Positions 16,420 through 25,168 of a stretch of 64,000 bases of DNA are shown in pieces (positions within the stretch are counted from its first letter, which is position 1; each line of letters starts with the position of its first letter). The notes beneath the pieces were generated by a model that worked only from the letters and a program-made list of their open reading frames with translations, did not search any database and had not been told where the DNA came from. The DNA comes from Robertkochia sediminum (GTDB lineage Bacteria; Bacteroidota; Bacteroidia; Flavobacteriales; Flavobacteriaceae): positions 108,840 to 172,839 of the forward strand of contig NZ_JADMKT010000075.1 of NCBI RefSeq assembly GCF_016786255.1, written 5' to 3'. The translations under genes were made by a program, and so were the position numbers.

Positions 16420-18030
16420 TTAGTTTGTTAACTCCACAACAACAGGAGATACTTTCTTAAGCTTATACGCTCTGTTATTGGTGATATAGGCTTCGATATC
16501 GAAGATCTGAACAGCCTCTCCACGTCCGGCACGCTTAAGCGCTGCCTTGGCACGGGCATCCAGCTTATTCCCTTTAACCTGTACTGTAGGCTGACCGGGA
16601 ACTTTGAATTTGAATCCGCTAACTGCGATATTCAGGTCAAAGTCAAAATCTTCAAGCATCGCACCGATGGTAGAGATCTCCAGGTTATTACGTGGCATCT
16701 TGATCTCTCCGAACTCTCCACGAACAGTTCCTGAAGGTCTTGGAATATCCTTGATACGGAACTCACTGGTTGAAGACACTCGCTGTCCGTCAGGAAGGGT
16801 ACCACTAGCAGTGATCTTAACCGAACGACCTTTCCCTGGCTTCATAGCGAAGTTACTACCTGAAACTCTTGAAAGTCCGGTTGCACTAGCAGTAACTTTA
16901 TTATCAGGAATACCAGGAATCGAAATGGTCAAAGGGTTAGTTACACCACGGTAAACCACATTCATCTTATCTGCAGAGATCACAGCCGCATTAGGCTTAC
17001 TGATCACAGAAAAAGTCTTGTCTACAGGAACTTCGATCTCTTTTCCGTCTTCCTTAAAGATCAACATACCTTCCAGTTTGTGATCTCCGGGACGACCGGC
17101 ACTAACCATCATTTTTACCTGACCGTTAGCGAATTCGTAGTCCTTACCTTCTTCAAGCTTTCTTCCGTCAAGGGTAAGTTCTGCTCTGTCCGGAACGGTA
17201 CTTTCATCTACCCTTCCAAGAACGATAGCTCCGTCGAACTTCTCACCGGCATAGTAAGCAGACTTAGGCTGCTCCAAAAGGGTTGAGTAGTTGCTGTAGG
17301 ATACATCAGAAGCTAACTGACCCTGAACCATTGCAGAAAGAATATCTTCTTCAGTGGTCTTGATATCAGACTGTACATTGGTCAATTTGGTCAATGAAGC
17401 GATCAACGGGAAACCTTCGTAGTGGTAGTTCAACCAGTCGGCTTTCTTACCATCGCGCTTACGGGTTACCTTCCCTTCAGCATCTCCGGTGTTAAAACGC
17501 TCAGAAATGGTTTCAACCAGGGCAGCTTTTTGATCTGCACCTACTAAAGAATCGTTAATACTATTAACCGTAGCAATAGCCTGCATCTTGTAATTCTTAA
17601 GGAAGTCTATGAATTTTTGACCTTCTTCAGAGTAGTTATCTCCCTGGAAGAACAGTTGATCAAGATCATCTGCCTTGTCCATCACTTCATAGTTTCCGCT
17701 TTCAAGATCTTCCTCCTTCACCTTAGCAGTGATCTTGGTCTTGATCTCTTCTACGTAGTTGTAGAATTCTCCGGACATCGCATTTACTCCGTTATACTCT
17801 TCGAGCATAGCCTTGTATTTTTCCGGCTGGTCGGCAGCCTTCTGCTTTAGTCCGTTATACGCCATCTGATTACTAAGGGTGGCTTTTTCATTAGATACTT
17901 CAAGTTTTTCGTTCAAAAGACCGAAAGCCGAGAGTACCTCTTTACTCATGTTTAACGCAAGCATCGCGATGAACACCAGATACATCAGGTTGATCATCTT
18001 CTGCCGCGGTGATAGTTTTCCTCCTGCCAT
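16420..18030 (-). CDS. gldM: Gliding motility / type IX secretion motor protein GldM
   Basis: 536 residues. The start MAGGKLSPRQKMINLMYLVFIAMLALNMSKEVLSAF (read in two parts) gives a short cytoplasmic segment and the single membrane helix typical of GldM/PorM. A long periplasmic region follows, made of helical and beta domains. The membrane helix pairs with GldL to form the proton-driven rotary motor that powers secretion and gliding. The conserved Glu of the helix region is visible as KEVLSAF. It lies 35 nt after gldL and 15 nt before gldN. Confidence 0.96.
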   Translation of the reverse strand: MAGGKLSPRQKMINLMYLVFIAMLALNMSKEVLSAFGLLNEKLEVSNEKATLSNQMAYNGLKQKAADQPEKYKAMLEEYNGVNAMSGEFYNYVEEIKTKITAKVKEEDLESGNYEVMDKADDLDQLFFQGDNYSEEGQKFIDFLKNYKMQAIATVNSINDSLVGADQKAALVETISERFNTGDAEGKVTRKRDGKKADWLNYHYEGFPLIASLTKLTNVQSDIKTTEEDILSAMVQGQLASDVSYSNYSTLLEQPKSAYYAGEKFDGAIVLGRVDESTVPDRAELTLDGRKLEEGKDYEFANGQVKMMVSAGRPGDHKLEGMLIFKEDGKEIEVPVDKTFSVISKPNAAVISADKMNVVYRGVTNPLTISIPGIPDNKVTASATGLSRVSGSNFAMKPGKGRSVKITASGTLPDGQRVSSTSEFRIKDIPRPSGTVRGEFGEIKMPRNNLEISTIGAMLEDFDFDLNIAVSGFKFKVPGQPTVQVKGNKLDARAKAALKRAGRGEAVQIFDIEAYITNNRAYKLKKVSPVVVELTN

Positions 18031-18065
18031 AACTAATTAGGATTTAAGGGTTAATAAATTACTAA

Positions 18066-18719
18066 TTAGCTCTTGTTCATTGCAGAAAGCATTCCACCGT
18101 AAACTCCGTTCAGAGAAGAAAGGTTTTGGGCAAGAGATTCCATCTGTTCTTTAAGGGCACCGGCGTTGTTAGCCACTTCCTCGTTGATGGCAGCCTGGCG
18201 GCTTGCACTTTCGAGTTGCACCTTATAAAGACTGTTAAGCGATTCCATTTGAGCAGCTGCAAGAGATACCTCTTCGCTGTATTTTTTAGTAGAATTAAGC
18301 GCTTCAGCAGAAGGAGCAATGCTCTTGGCAGCACCTTCGAAGTTCTTGATGCTCTCACCAAGACTCGCCATAAGCTGAGAATCTACCTTAGCCTCTTTCA
18401 ACATGTCGTCAAGCTTCTTAGAAAGCATCCCTTCAGCTTCCTGTACTTCAGCTCCTGCAGACTTTTTACCTCCGACTGCCTCTCCTCCGGCAAGTTCCGG
18501 GTATACGAGAGACCAATCAAGTTCATCGTCTACCGGTTCGAAGGCAGAGATCGCGAAGATCAGGGCCTCAGTGATAAGTCCGAAAGCAAGAAGAACCGCC
18601 CCGTTTACAGGTCCGATCTCCCAGTGAAGGATCTTAAACAATGCACCGAGAATTACTACCGATGCTCCCAGCCCGTAGGCCATGTTGAATAACTTTTTTT
18701 GTGATTTTGCTTGTGCCAT
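18066..18719 (-). CDS. gldL: Gliding motility / type IX secretion motor protein GldL
   Basis: 217 residues with two N-terminal membrane helices (about residues 12-30 and 38-60) containing LGALFKILHWEIGPVNG and LITEALIFAISAFEP. The acidic residue in the second helix is the known proton-path position of GldL. The cytoplasmic C-terminal part is helical and Ala/Ser/Glu rich. It forms the five-subunit stator-like ring around a GldM dimer. It is in operon order after gldK (46-nt spacing). Confidence 0.96.
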   Translation of the reverse strand: MAQAKSQKKLFNMAYGLGASVVILGALFKILHWEIGPVNGAVLLAFGLITEALIFAISAFEPVDDELDWSLVYPELAGGEAVGGKKSAGAEVQEAEGMLSKKLDDMLKEAKVDSQLMASLGESIKNFEGAAKSIAPSAEALNSTKKYSEEVSLAAAQMESLNSLYKVQLESASRQAAINEEVANNAGALKEQMESLAQNLSSLNGVYGGMLSAMNKS

Positions 18720-18765
18720 AGTTACTAATTTTAGTTGAGTTAAGTTATATAATTTGGTGGTTTGG

Positions 18766-20121
18766 CTATTGGGTAACGTCAGTACCCATGTAATCCTGAA
18801 CTGTTCTGAAGCCGATATAGCTTCGAGCTGAGTCCTGATACTCGTAATCTCTCGTACTTACCTGAAGGAAGTACGCAACATCCTTCCATGAACCACCGCG
18901 AATAACTCTTCGTTTGTTTTCACCATCATAGGTGTTCGGGTTCATGGTCGAAACGTATTCGTAAGAATTGGGGTCGTAAGATGAATTGGTCCACTCCGAC
19001 ACATTACCTGCCATATTGTACAGGTTGTAATCGTTAGGATCATAAGATTTTGCTTCTACAGTATACAATGCCTGGTCTGCAGCATAGTCACCACGAAGCG
19101 GCTTGAAGTTGGCCATAAAACATCCTCTGTCATTAAGAATGTAAGGACCTCCCCAAGGGTATGTTCCAGACTCGATACCTCCACGGGCAGCGTATTCCCA
19201 CTCTGCTTCGGTTGGCAGTCTGAACTGGTTAACCGGTTGCTTACCTTTGCTTTTATTAAAGTCGTTCTTGTATTTCGATCTCCATGCACAGAATGCTTTA
19301 GCCTGGTGCCATGAAACACCTACTACAGGATACTCGCTATAAGCCTCACTCCAGAAGTAGTCGTTGTGCATAGGCTCGTTATAAGAGTAAGCGAAGTCTT
19401 TGATCCATACAGTAGTATCGGGATACACAAGGGTTTCTTCCTTACGGATAAAATCCTTACGGTTACCCTGTCCTTTTGCACGGGCTGCTGCCTGGATATC
19501 CATCCAGTTATATGCATACTTAAGTTTGGTTACATCGATAGTTCTTCTTCCGTTGTAAGTCTCGTCTTCGGGAATGTACATAGAATCCATCACCTCAGCG
19601 TAGTACTGATCAGGATAATCGCGGTTATCCCAAACGAGATCAGCCTCCTTATTTAAACGGCGGCCTCTGTAACTTTCTTCACCCATACCACCTCCGTAGT
19701 TGAAAAGCATATACTTCTCATATTCAGAAAGGTTTGTGGTATCGGCATCTTTAAAGGCGTACTCTCCGATCCCTCCGTTCCCGGGAACTTCACCTAGTTC
19801 TTCAGCGAGAATTGCCAAACGGGTACGTACGATAGAGTCTTTTACCCAATGTACGAACTGACGGTACTCACTGTTCGTGATCTCGGTTTCGTCCATATAG
19901 AAAGAACGTACAGTAACGGTTTTGGTAGGAGCATTGAGAACATTGGCTACATCATCATCAGATTTACCCATGATAAATGATCCGCCTGGTACCAGTGACA
20001 TTCCGTAGGGCTTTTCGGGATGCCAGCTTTTACCGCTTACACCAACTAATTCTCCTCTGTCATTTGACCCACAACTGGCCAATAGAAATGTAACAGATGC
20101 TAATAGAAATAGCTTTTTCAT
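18766..20121 (-). CDS. gldK: Gliding motility / type IX secretion lipoprotein GldK
   Basis: About 451 residues, starting MKKLFLLASVTFLLASCGS, a lipoprotein signal with Cys in the LASC lipobox. An ATG two codons upstream (20127) is an alternative start. The rest is a formylglycine-generating-enzyme (sulfatase-modifying factor) fold: FYMDETEITNSEYRQF, VVGVSWHQAKAFCAWRS, FRLPTEAEWEYAARGG, VIRGGSWKDVAYFL. In GldK/PorK this fold is structural and builds the outer ring with GldN. First gene of the cluster. Confidence 0.95.
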   Translation of the reverse strand: MKKLFLLASVTFLLASCGSNDRGELVGVSGKSWHPEKPYGMSLVPGGSFIMGKSDDDVANVLNAPTKTVTVRSFYMDETEITNSEYRQFVHWVKDSIVRTRLAILAEELGEVPGNGGIGEYAFKDADTTNLSEYEKYMLFNYGGGMGEESYRGRRLNKEADLVWDNRDYPDQYYAEVMDSMYIPEDETYNGRRTIDVTKLKYAYNWMDIQAAARAKGQGNRKDFIRKEETLVYPDTTVWIKDFAYSYNEPMHNDYFWSEAYSEYPVVGVSWHQAKAFCAWRSKYKNDFNKSKGKQPVNQFRLPTEAEWEYAARGGIESGTYPWGGPYILNDRGCFMANFKPLRGDYAADQALYTVEAKSYDPNDYNLYNMAGNVSEWTNSSYDPNSYEYVSTMNPNTYDGENKRRVIRGGSWKDVAYFLQVSTRDYEYQDSARSYIGFRTVQDYMGTDVTQ

Positions 20122-20268
20122 ATGCATTAATGAGGTTAAATTACATTCATAAATTCAGGATGGTAAACCTATCCAATAAATTCCAAAAAAACAATAATCG
20201 TACTTTTTTTGTTGTCAAAAGCCTACAAAACAAAGTGTACAAATCGCAATTTGTTATTATAGAACTTA

Positions 20269-21426
20269 TTACACAATCATTTTCTTACAGGCTTTCCACC
20301 ACCTTTCAGGGACTACGCCCTCTGTAGCGCGCAGATATTCTTCCTGCGTGCATGGTAATAACGTTTGCCTTTCAGAATTATTATGCGATTCTTGATTTTT
20401 AGGCACTTCGATCCACCATCTTCCTGAAATATTACTTTTAAAGAAAAGCATATCCATATCGTCTATGGGGACAATATACTTAGTGAAATTATCTACAGAA
20501 GCAAAAGGATAATCATTCTTTCTGATGTTTACCCCTTCTATAAAATACCAAACGAGTTGCGCTGCGAGTTGTGCCCCCTGGGAAGAAGCCTCACACTCGA
20601 ACAACCCAAAACTGGTTACCTTATCACTGATACCTGCATACCTGGCTATAGCACAGATCTCCCTGCCATCAAATCCGTTCGGATTGTTATGCGGAAGCGA
20701 ACCCAGGTCTGCAGCGCGTACTGCCGTAAGATCGACACTCACCAGGTCGGCATCGCGAAATACCGGCTCAACGACGGTAACATCGTGGATCACTTCCCCC
20801 AAGCGGTAGGCATCAAAGAACAAACGCTCCATAAGATCGATCTCTTCCTGGGCGTTGCAATAGGTCTGATACCCGATGTTTGAAAAGTTAAATAGATTGT
20901 TAGGCGGATTCACGATGATCTTATTCATATAGGAATCTGAAGAGATCAACTCATCGGCTTCCCCAAAATCGAATTTACTATCTACTGTAACCAGGTTCAC
21001 CATTTGCTCCATGGTGTCATATGCCCTGTACATGGCATAGGTAAGATCCTGAGTTCCGCCAAAAACCACCGGAATAACTCCTCTCTTTAAAAGATCGGCA
21101 GTAATACTCGAGAGGGCAAAATAGGTATCTTCAACCGTATCTCCGGCACGGAGATCTCCGAGGTCGACGATCTTTTGCGACCAGTTCCCCATAAATAATC
21201 GGTAGAACTGCCTTCTGAATTCCTTTAACTTCAGATGATCCTCGCGTTGCACTTTGGCATTTCGAAATTCATCGACGCCTATAAGGGCCATTTTTACACC
21301 TTCCAATTCGGGCATACCCTCTTTTTCTGAATGGATCTGGATGCTGTTCCCGATCGCCTGGGGCGGCAACAGCTCATTGTGGGCAAGGACCACGCTCTCT
21401 ACAGGAGAGAGAAAGTCGGTATTCAT
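20269..21426 (-). CDS. Arginase/formiminoglutamase-fold protein lacking canonical metal ligands
   Basis: 385 residues with the ureohydrolase layout. Where active arginases have GG-H-[ED], D-A-H-x-D and S-x-D-x-D-x-x-D-P, this protein has GGTQD (123-127), VDSKFD (148-153) and SVDLTAVRAAD (230-240). Several manganese ligands are therefore replaced, and I infer that it is not a normal ureohydrolase. Databases often name such proteins formimidoylglutamase, but no hut genes are nearby. The stop is 141 bp upstream of gldK, and the gene starts 3 nt after the topA stop, so topA, this gene and perhaps gldKLMN could be cotranscribed. Function unknown; a role linked to the neighbouring secretion genes is possible. 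Confidence 0.75.
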   Translation of the reverse strand: MNTDFLSPVESVVLAHNELLPPQAIGNSIQIHSEKEGMPELEGVKMALIGVDEFRNAKVQREDHLKLKEFRRQFYRLFMGNWSQKIVDLGDLRAGDTVEDTYFALSSITADLLKRGVIPVVFGGTQDLTYAMYRAYDTMEQMVNLVTVDSKFDFGEADELISSDSYMNKIIVNPPNNLFNFSNIGYQTYCNAQEEIDLMERLFFDAYRLGEVIHDVTVVEPVFRDADLVSVDLTAVRAADLGSLPHNNPNGFDGREICAIARYAGISDKVTSFGLFECEASSQGAQLAAQLVWYFIEGVNIRKNDYPFASVDNFTKYIVPIDDMDMLFFKSNISGRWWIEVPKNQESHNNSERQTLLPCTQEEYLRATEGVVPERWWKACKKMIV

Positions 21427-21429
21427 AGG

Positions 21430-23913
21430 TTATTTTTTAGCTTTGGTTTTTCGGGTCTTTTTCTTGGCTGGGGCTTTTTTCTCCAACAACTCCTTAGCCT
21501 GGTCAAGGGTGATCTTGGTAGGATCTACATCTTTTGAAAGCTCTACCTTAACCTTTCCTTTTATAATATTAGAACGACCCCAACGTGCCTTTTCGATACG
21601 TATCCCTTCATCTTCCCAATGCTGCACGAGCTTATCGCGCTCTTTTTGCAATTTATCTTCGATGAGGGTTTCGATATCTTCCTGGCTCAGGTTGTCGAAA
21701 TCGTACTTCTTATTCACATTAATGAACATGCCATCCCATTTGATAAAAGGACCAAAACGCCCTTTCCCTTTGGTCACGTCCTTACCTTTATAGGCAGCGA
21801 TAGGCGCATCGGCCTTTTGCTTGGCCCTGATAAGCTCGGCAGCGCGATCCATATCTACATCGAACACATCTTCTCCTTTATCCAGGGAAACATAACTCTT
21901 TCCGAAACGCACATAAGGCCCAAAACGCCCTACATTAACCTCTACTTCCTGCCCTTCGTAAACACCCAGTTTACGCGGCAGCTTGAACAGGTCAAGAGCT
22001 TCTTCAAGAGTGATACTATCTAAGGACTGATCGGGCAATAAGCTGGCAAACCTCGGCTTCTCTTCTTCATCAGCCGTTCCGATCTGTGCCATCGGACCAA
22101 AACGCCCTAAACGCACGCTAAGCTGACGACCACTTTCAGGGTCTACACCCAGCACGCGCTCCCCGCTCTCGCGGTCGGCATTCTCTTCAACATCCTTAAC
22201 ATGGGGATGGAAATCCTTATAAAAGAGCTTCATCATCTCCGTCCAGTCGGCCTGACCGGAGGCAATGTCATCAAATTGTTCTTCGACCTTAGCCGTAAAG
22301 TGATAATCCAGAATTCCGGAGAAATGATTCACCAGGAAGTCGTTCACGATAGCCCCGATATCGGTAGGCACGAGTTTCCCCTTATCAGATCCGACCATTT
22401 CGGTAAGCTTCTTCTCTACAAGCTCTCCTTTGGCGAGGGTCAATTCCTGGTATTCACGCTCCGTTCCTTCAACAGTCCCACGCTCTACATAACCACGGTT
22501 CTGAATGGTTGAAATGGTAGGCGCATAGGTAGACGGACGACCAATTCCGAGCTCCTCGAGTTTCTTCACCAGGGAAGCTTCCGTATAACGGTATGGTGGT
22601 CTTGTAAATCTTTCGGTTGCTGTTATGATGCGATCAAGCACCTTTTGCCCCTCCTTAAGTGGTGGCAGCATTCCGCTTTGCTCCTCATCTTCATCATCGG
22701 TTCCTTCGAGGTACACCTTGAGGAATCCGTCAAATTTCAATACCTCTCCATTGGCGAGGAACAATTCTTTATGGGTATTCGATTCGATCTTTACATTGGT
22801 GCGCTCCAGGCGGGCTTCACTCATTTGCGACGCAAGCGTACGCTTCCAGATCAACTCGTACAACCTGGCCTGATCGCGTTCCATACTCACTGTATGCTTA
22901 CTCATATCGGTAGGCCTGATCGCCTCGTGAGCCTCCTGAGCTCCTTTCGACTTACTACTGAAGTTACGCGGATTACTATACTCCTCGCCGTAGTAACTCT
23001 CGATCTCCTTCTGTGCTGCCCCTATTGCTTCGGGCGACAGGTTCACACTATCGGTTCTCATATAGGTAATGAGTCCGGCCTCGTAAAGACGCTGTGCAAG
23101 ATTCATGGTCTTGGCCACTGAGAAATACAACTTACGCGAAGCCTCCTGCTGCAAGGTAGAGGTAGTAAAGGGTGGCGCCGGGGATTTCTTCGCCGGCTTG
23201 GTATCGAGGGAAGCCACATTAAAATTGGCCCCTATATTACTTTCCAGGAAAGCCCTGGCCTCTTTGACAGAATCGAAGGTCTTACCCAGTTTTGCTTTAA
23301 ACGTCTTACCATCTTCTGTAGCAAAAACTGCAGCGATCTTAAACGAAGCTTCAGGCGTAAAATCCTTGATCTCACGCTCGCGTTCCACAATGAGACGAAC
23401 AGCCACAGACTGCACCCTACCCGCCGAGAGTCCGGTTTTGATCTTTCTCCATAATACCGGCGAAAGCTCATACCCCACCAAACGGTCGAGCACCCTACGG
23501 GCCTGCTGGGCATTTACAAGATTATAGTCTATGGTACGCGGATTCTCAATGGCGCGTTGAATAGCATTCTTGGTAATGGAATTAAAAACGATCCTACGGG
23601 TCTTGTCCTGCTTGAGCTTGAGCTCTTCCGCCAGGTGCCAGGCAATAGCCTCCCCCTCGCGGTCTTCATCACTTGCTAACCAAACCAGATCGGCTTTCTT
23701 CGCAAGGTCTTTTAACTTTTTAACCACCGACTTCTTATCGGAAGACACTACATATTTTGGTTTAAAATCCTTCTCCACATCTACACCCAGTTCCCTTGCC
23801 GGAAGATCGGCAATATGGCCAAAGCTCGACTCCACCTGATAGTCTTTTCCTAAAAACTTTTCGATGGTCTTCGCCTTGGCGGGTGACTCCACTATAACCA
23901 AATTTTTTGCCAT
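21430..23913 (-). CDS. topA: DNA topoisomerase I
   Basis: 827 residues, type IA topoisomerase. The TOPRIM start is NLVIVESPAKAKTIEKFLG with SDEDREGEAIAWHL, and the catalytic Tyr284 lies in GLITYMRTDSVNLSP. Instead of zinc fingers, the C-terminal part has GRFGP-type topoisomerase C-terminal repeats (LGRFGPMAQIG, VGRFGPYVRFG, KGRFGPFIKW), followed by a Lys-rich tail. It relaxes negative supercoils. A TACTTTTG promoter element lies 23 bp upstream. It is followed after 3 nt by the arginase-fold gene. Confidence 0.97.
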   Translation of the reverse strand: MAKNLVIVESPAKAKTIEKFLGKDYQVESSFGHIADLPARELGVDVEKDFKPKYVVSSDKKSVVKKLKDLAKKADLVWLASDEDREGEAIAWHLAEELKLKQDKTRRIVFNSITKNAIQRAIENPRTIDYNLVNAQQARRVLDRLVGYELSPVLWRKIKTGLSAGRVQSVAVRLIVEREREIKDFTPEASFKIAAVFATEDGKTFKAKLGKTFDSVKEARAFLESNIGANFNVASLDTKPAKKSPAPPFTTSTLQQEASRKLYFSVAKTMNLAQRLYEAGLITYMRTDSVNLSPEAIGAAQKEIESYYGEEYSNPRNFSSKSKGAQEAHEAIRPTDMSKHTVSMERDQARLYELIWKRTLASQMSEARLERTNVKIESNTHKELFLANGEVLKFDGFLKVYLEGTDDEDEEQSGMLPPLKEGQKVLDRIITATERFTRPPYRYTEASLVKKLEELGIGRPSTYAPTISTIQNRGYVERGTVEGTEREYQELTLAKGELVEKKLTEMVGSDKGKLVPTDIGAIVNDFLVNHFSGILDYHFTAKVEEQFDDIASGQADWTEMMKLFYKDFHPHVKDVEENADRESGERVLGVDPESGRQLSVRLGRFGPMAQIGTADEEEKPRFASLLPDQSLDSITLEEALDLFKLPRKLGVYEGQEVEVNVGRFGPYVRFGKSYVSLDKGEDVFDVDMDRAAELIRAKQKADAPIAAYKGKDVTKGKGRFGPFIKWDGMFINVNKKYDFDNLSQEDIETLIEDKLQKERDKLVQHWEDEGIRIEKARWGRSNIIKGKVKVELSKDVDPTKITLDQAKELLEKKAPAKKKTRKTKAKK

Positions 23914-23935
23914 AAATACGCTCTTGTTAGGTTTA

Positions 23936-23943
23936 CAAAAGTA
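23936..23943 (-). promoter_or_regulatory. -7 promoter element of topA
   Basis: TACTTTTG on the minus strand fits TAnnTTTG and lies 23 bp before the topA ATG. I see no convincing -33 element at standard spacing. Confidence 0.45.
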
Positions 23944-24033
23944 TACAGTTTTTTTTACATCCCCGGCTCAAAGCAATTACAACGCCCCTTTCAGAGCCCT
24001 CCGGGACCTACGGTCCCGAAAAAAATAAACTTT

Positions 24034-24807
24034 TTATGACGGGATCTCATCCGGCTCAACAGCCTCCAAATCGTCATTTATCACACCTTTATATATATGG
24101 TATACTGTCATATACACAAAGGCACTTGTGAATAAAACACCGACACCGCATGTAAAGAAACTCACCATTTGTGATAACACGTGCGCCAGAATAATAAGGA
24201 CAAAACTAACAAACCACGTCTTATTTCCTAATTTAAATGCAGCCTGAATAATTTCCGAAGGACGCAAATCCGGGTTAAATGCAAAGATCACCGCTACGAA
24301 ATACAAGGGCACCCACACATAAAGAATAGGTAAAACACATAGCGCCAGACACAGTAGCGCAATAAGGATCGAAAACAAAGCAAGCACAAAGGTCTTTCTG
24401 ATATACCGCCATTTCAGAAAATCAAAAAGCATCCCAACACGAAACACATCTCCATGCTCCACTGCATTAAATGAGCGGTAAAGACCGGCTTGCAATGCCA
24501 TGACCAACGAATGCACCAGCAATACCCCCACCGCAATCAATCCCGCGAAAGGCAGCATCGCCACCCAGCTCATACCGTCCAGCTGAGCCCCCATATCATA
24601 TCCCTGAGCTTCACCCAAGACGGCAAGGCCCACAACAGGCATATATATAATAAGGACTAAAGGAAGAACAAGTATAAAAGTCAGTAAGATATAAACAAGC
24701 CCCTGCAGCCAGGCCTTTTTAAAAAGTTCGAAAGCATTGGTAAGCACATCTCCGGGCTCCGGCACGGGAGCAGACGCAATTTTGTCAATAAGCTGATCGT
24801 AAGTCAT
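24034..24807 (-). CDS. Multi-pass membrane protein, unknown function
   Basis: 257 residues with about five or six hydrophobic helices (near residues 33-55, 83-108, 140-180, 200-235). A soluble N-terminus ends in GDVLTNAFELFKKAW. Members of this Bacteroidota family are often misnamed beta-carotene monooxygenase; I see no oxygenase histidines. The layout resembles the membrane domains found in stress-related DUF proteins and glycerophosphodiesterase membrane domains. It stands alone between topA and a repeat-rich spacer. An imperfect hairpin (24002-24018) follows its stop but lacks a T-run after it. Confidence 0.65.
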   Translation of the reverse strand: MTYDQLIDKIASAPVPEPGDVLTNAFELFKKAWLQGLVYILLTFILVLPLVLIIYMPVVGLAVLGEAQGYDMGAQLDGMSWVAMLPFAGLIAVGVLLVHSLVMALQAGLYRSFNAVEHGDVFRVGMLFDFLKWRYIRKTFVLALFSILIALLCLALCVLPILYVWVPLYFVAVIFAFNPDLRPSEIIQAAFKLGNKTWFVSFVLIILAHVLSQMVSFFTCGVGVLFTSAFVYMTVYHIYKGVINDDLEAVEPDEIPS

Positions 24808-24842
24808 TTTTGGTTGGTTTTAGTTCTTATAAATGTAGGGAA

Positions 24843-24928
24843 TATTGGGGAATGGGGAATGGGGAATGGGGAATGAGGAATAGAGGGATGTGAGATGAGG
24901 GATGAGGGATGTAGGAATAAGAACAAGA
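24843..24928. repeat. G-rich short-period array (GGGGAAT heptamers, GAGGGATG octamers)
   Basis: Four consecutive 7-bp GGGGAAT units and a fifth GAGGAAT are followed by degenerate 8-bp units of the form GAGGGATG / TGAGATGA. The array lies just upstream of the minus-strand membrane-protein gene. It resembles the array at 15131 in period and purine bias but differs in sequence. No coding function is visible. Confidence 0.8.
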
Positions 24929-24983
24929 AACGAAGCCAAGGTTCGAACAACTGCAATCTCCTATCTACCCGTTTACCCACACA

Positions 24984-25024
24984 TCCCCTCTCGATACGAT
25001 TGCTGCGCAATCACTCGAGGTGAC
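24984..25024. repeat. REP-like palindromic element
   Basis: CCTCTCGATACGATTGC, then TGC, then GCAATCACTCGAGGTGA forms an imperfect hairpin (GATTGC/GCAATC core plus CTCGA/TCGAG). I recall near-identical palindromes as dispersed intergenic repeats in Flavobacteriia genomes. It may be a REP/MITE-like element. Copy number cannot be seen from this window. Confidence 0.55.
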
Positions 25025-25025
25025 G

Positions 25026-25110
25026 GCTTTACCCACCCATTTACCTACCTACCCATTTACCCTCCAAAGCTTTTGCGAAGGAGGGCCTACCTACCTAAAA
25101 ACCCCTGCCA
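25026..25110. repeat. Pyrimidine-rich TTTACC/YACC repeats and a CCCTCC...GGAGGG hairpin
   Basis: TTTACC and CTACC words repeat irregularly from 25026 to 25060. An inverted repeat, CCCTCC-AAA-GC-TTTT-GC-GAA-GGAGGG (25060-25085), follows. With the elements at 24843 and 24984, the whole 361-bp gap between the membrane-protein gene and miaB is repeat debris plus the miaB promoter; I see no gene in it. Confidence 0.55.
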
Positions 25111-25111
25111 A

Positions 25112-25144
25112 TTTGTCACTACATCCAAATTAATTTTATCTTTG
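25112..25144 (+). promoter_or_regulatory. Promoter of miaB operon (TTTG / TATCTTTG)
   Basis: TTTG (25112-25115) and TATCTTTG (25137-25144) are separated by 21 bp, matching the Bacteroidota -33/-7 promoter. The miaB ATG follows 24 bp after the -7 element. Confidence 0.6.
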
Positions 25145-25168
25145 CACCCTAATTGAACTTAAGGGGTT

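Noticed and set aside
24002-24018. CGGGACC-TAC-GGTCCCG hairpin after the membrane-protein gene
   Set aside because: In the direction of transcription the T-run comes before the stem, not after it, so it is not a standard terminator; it may be chance or a repeat remnant.
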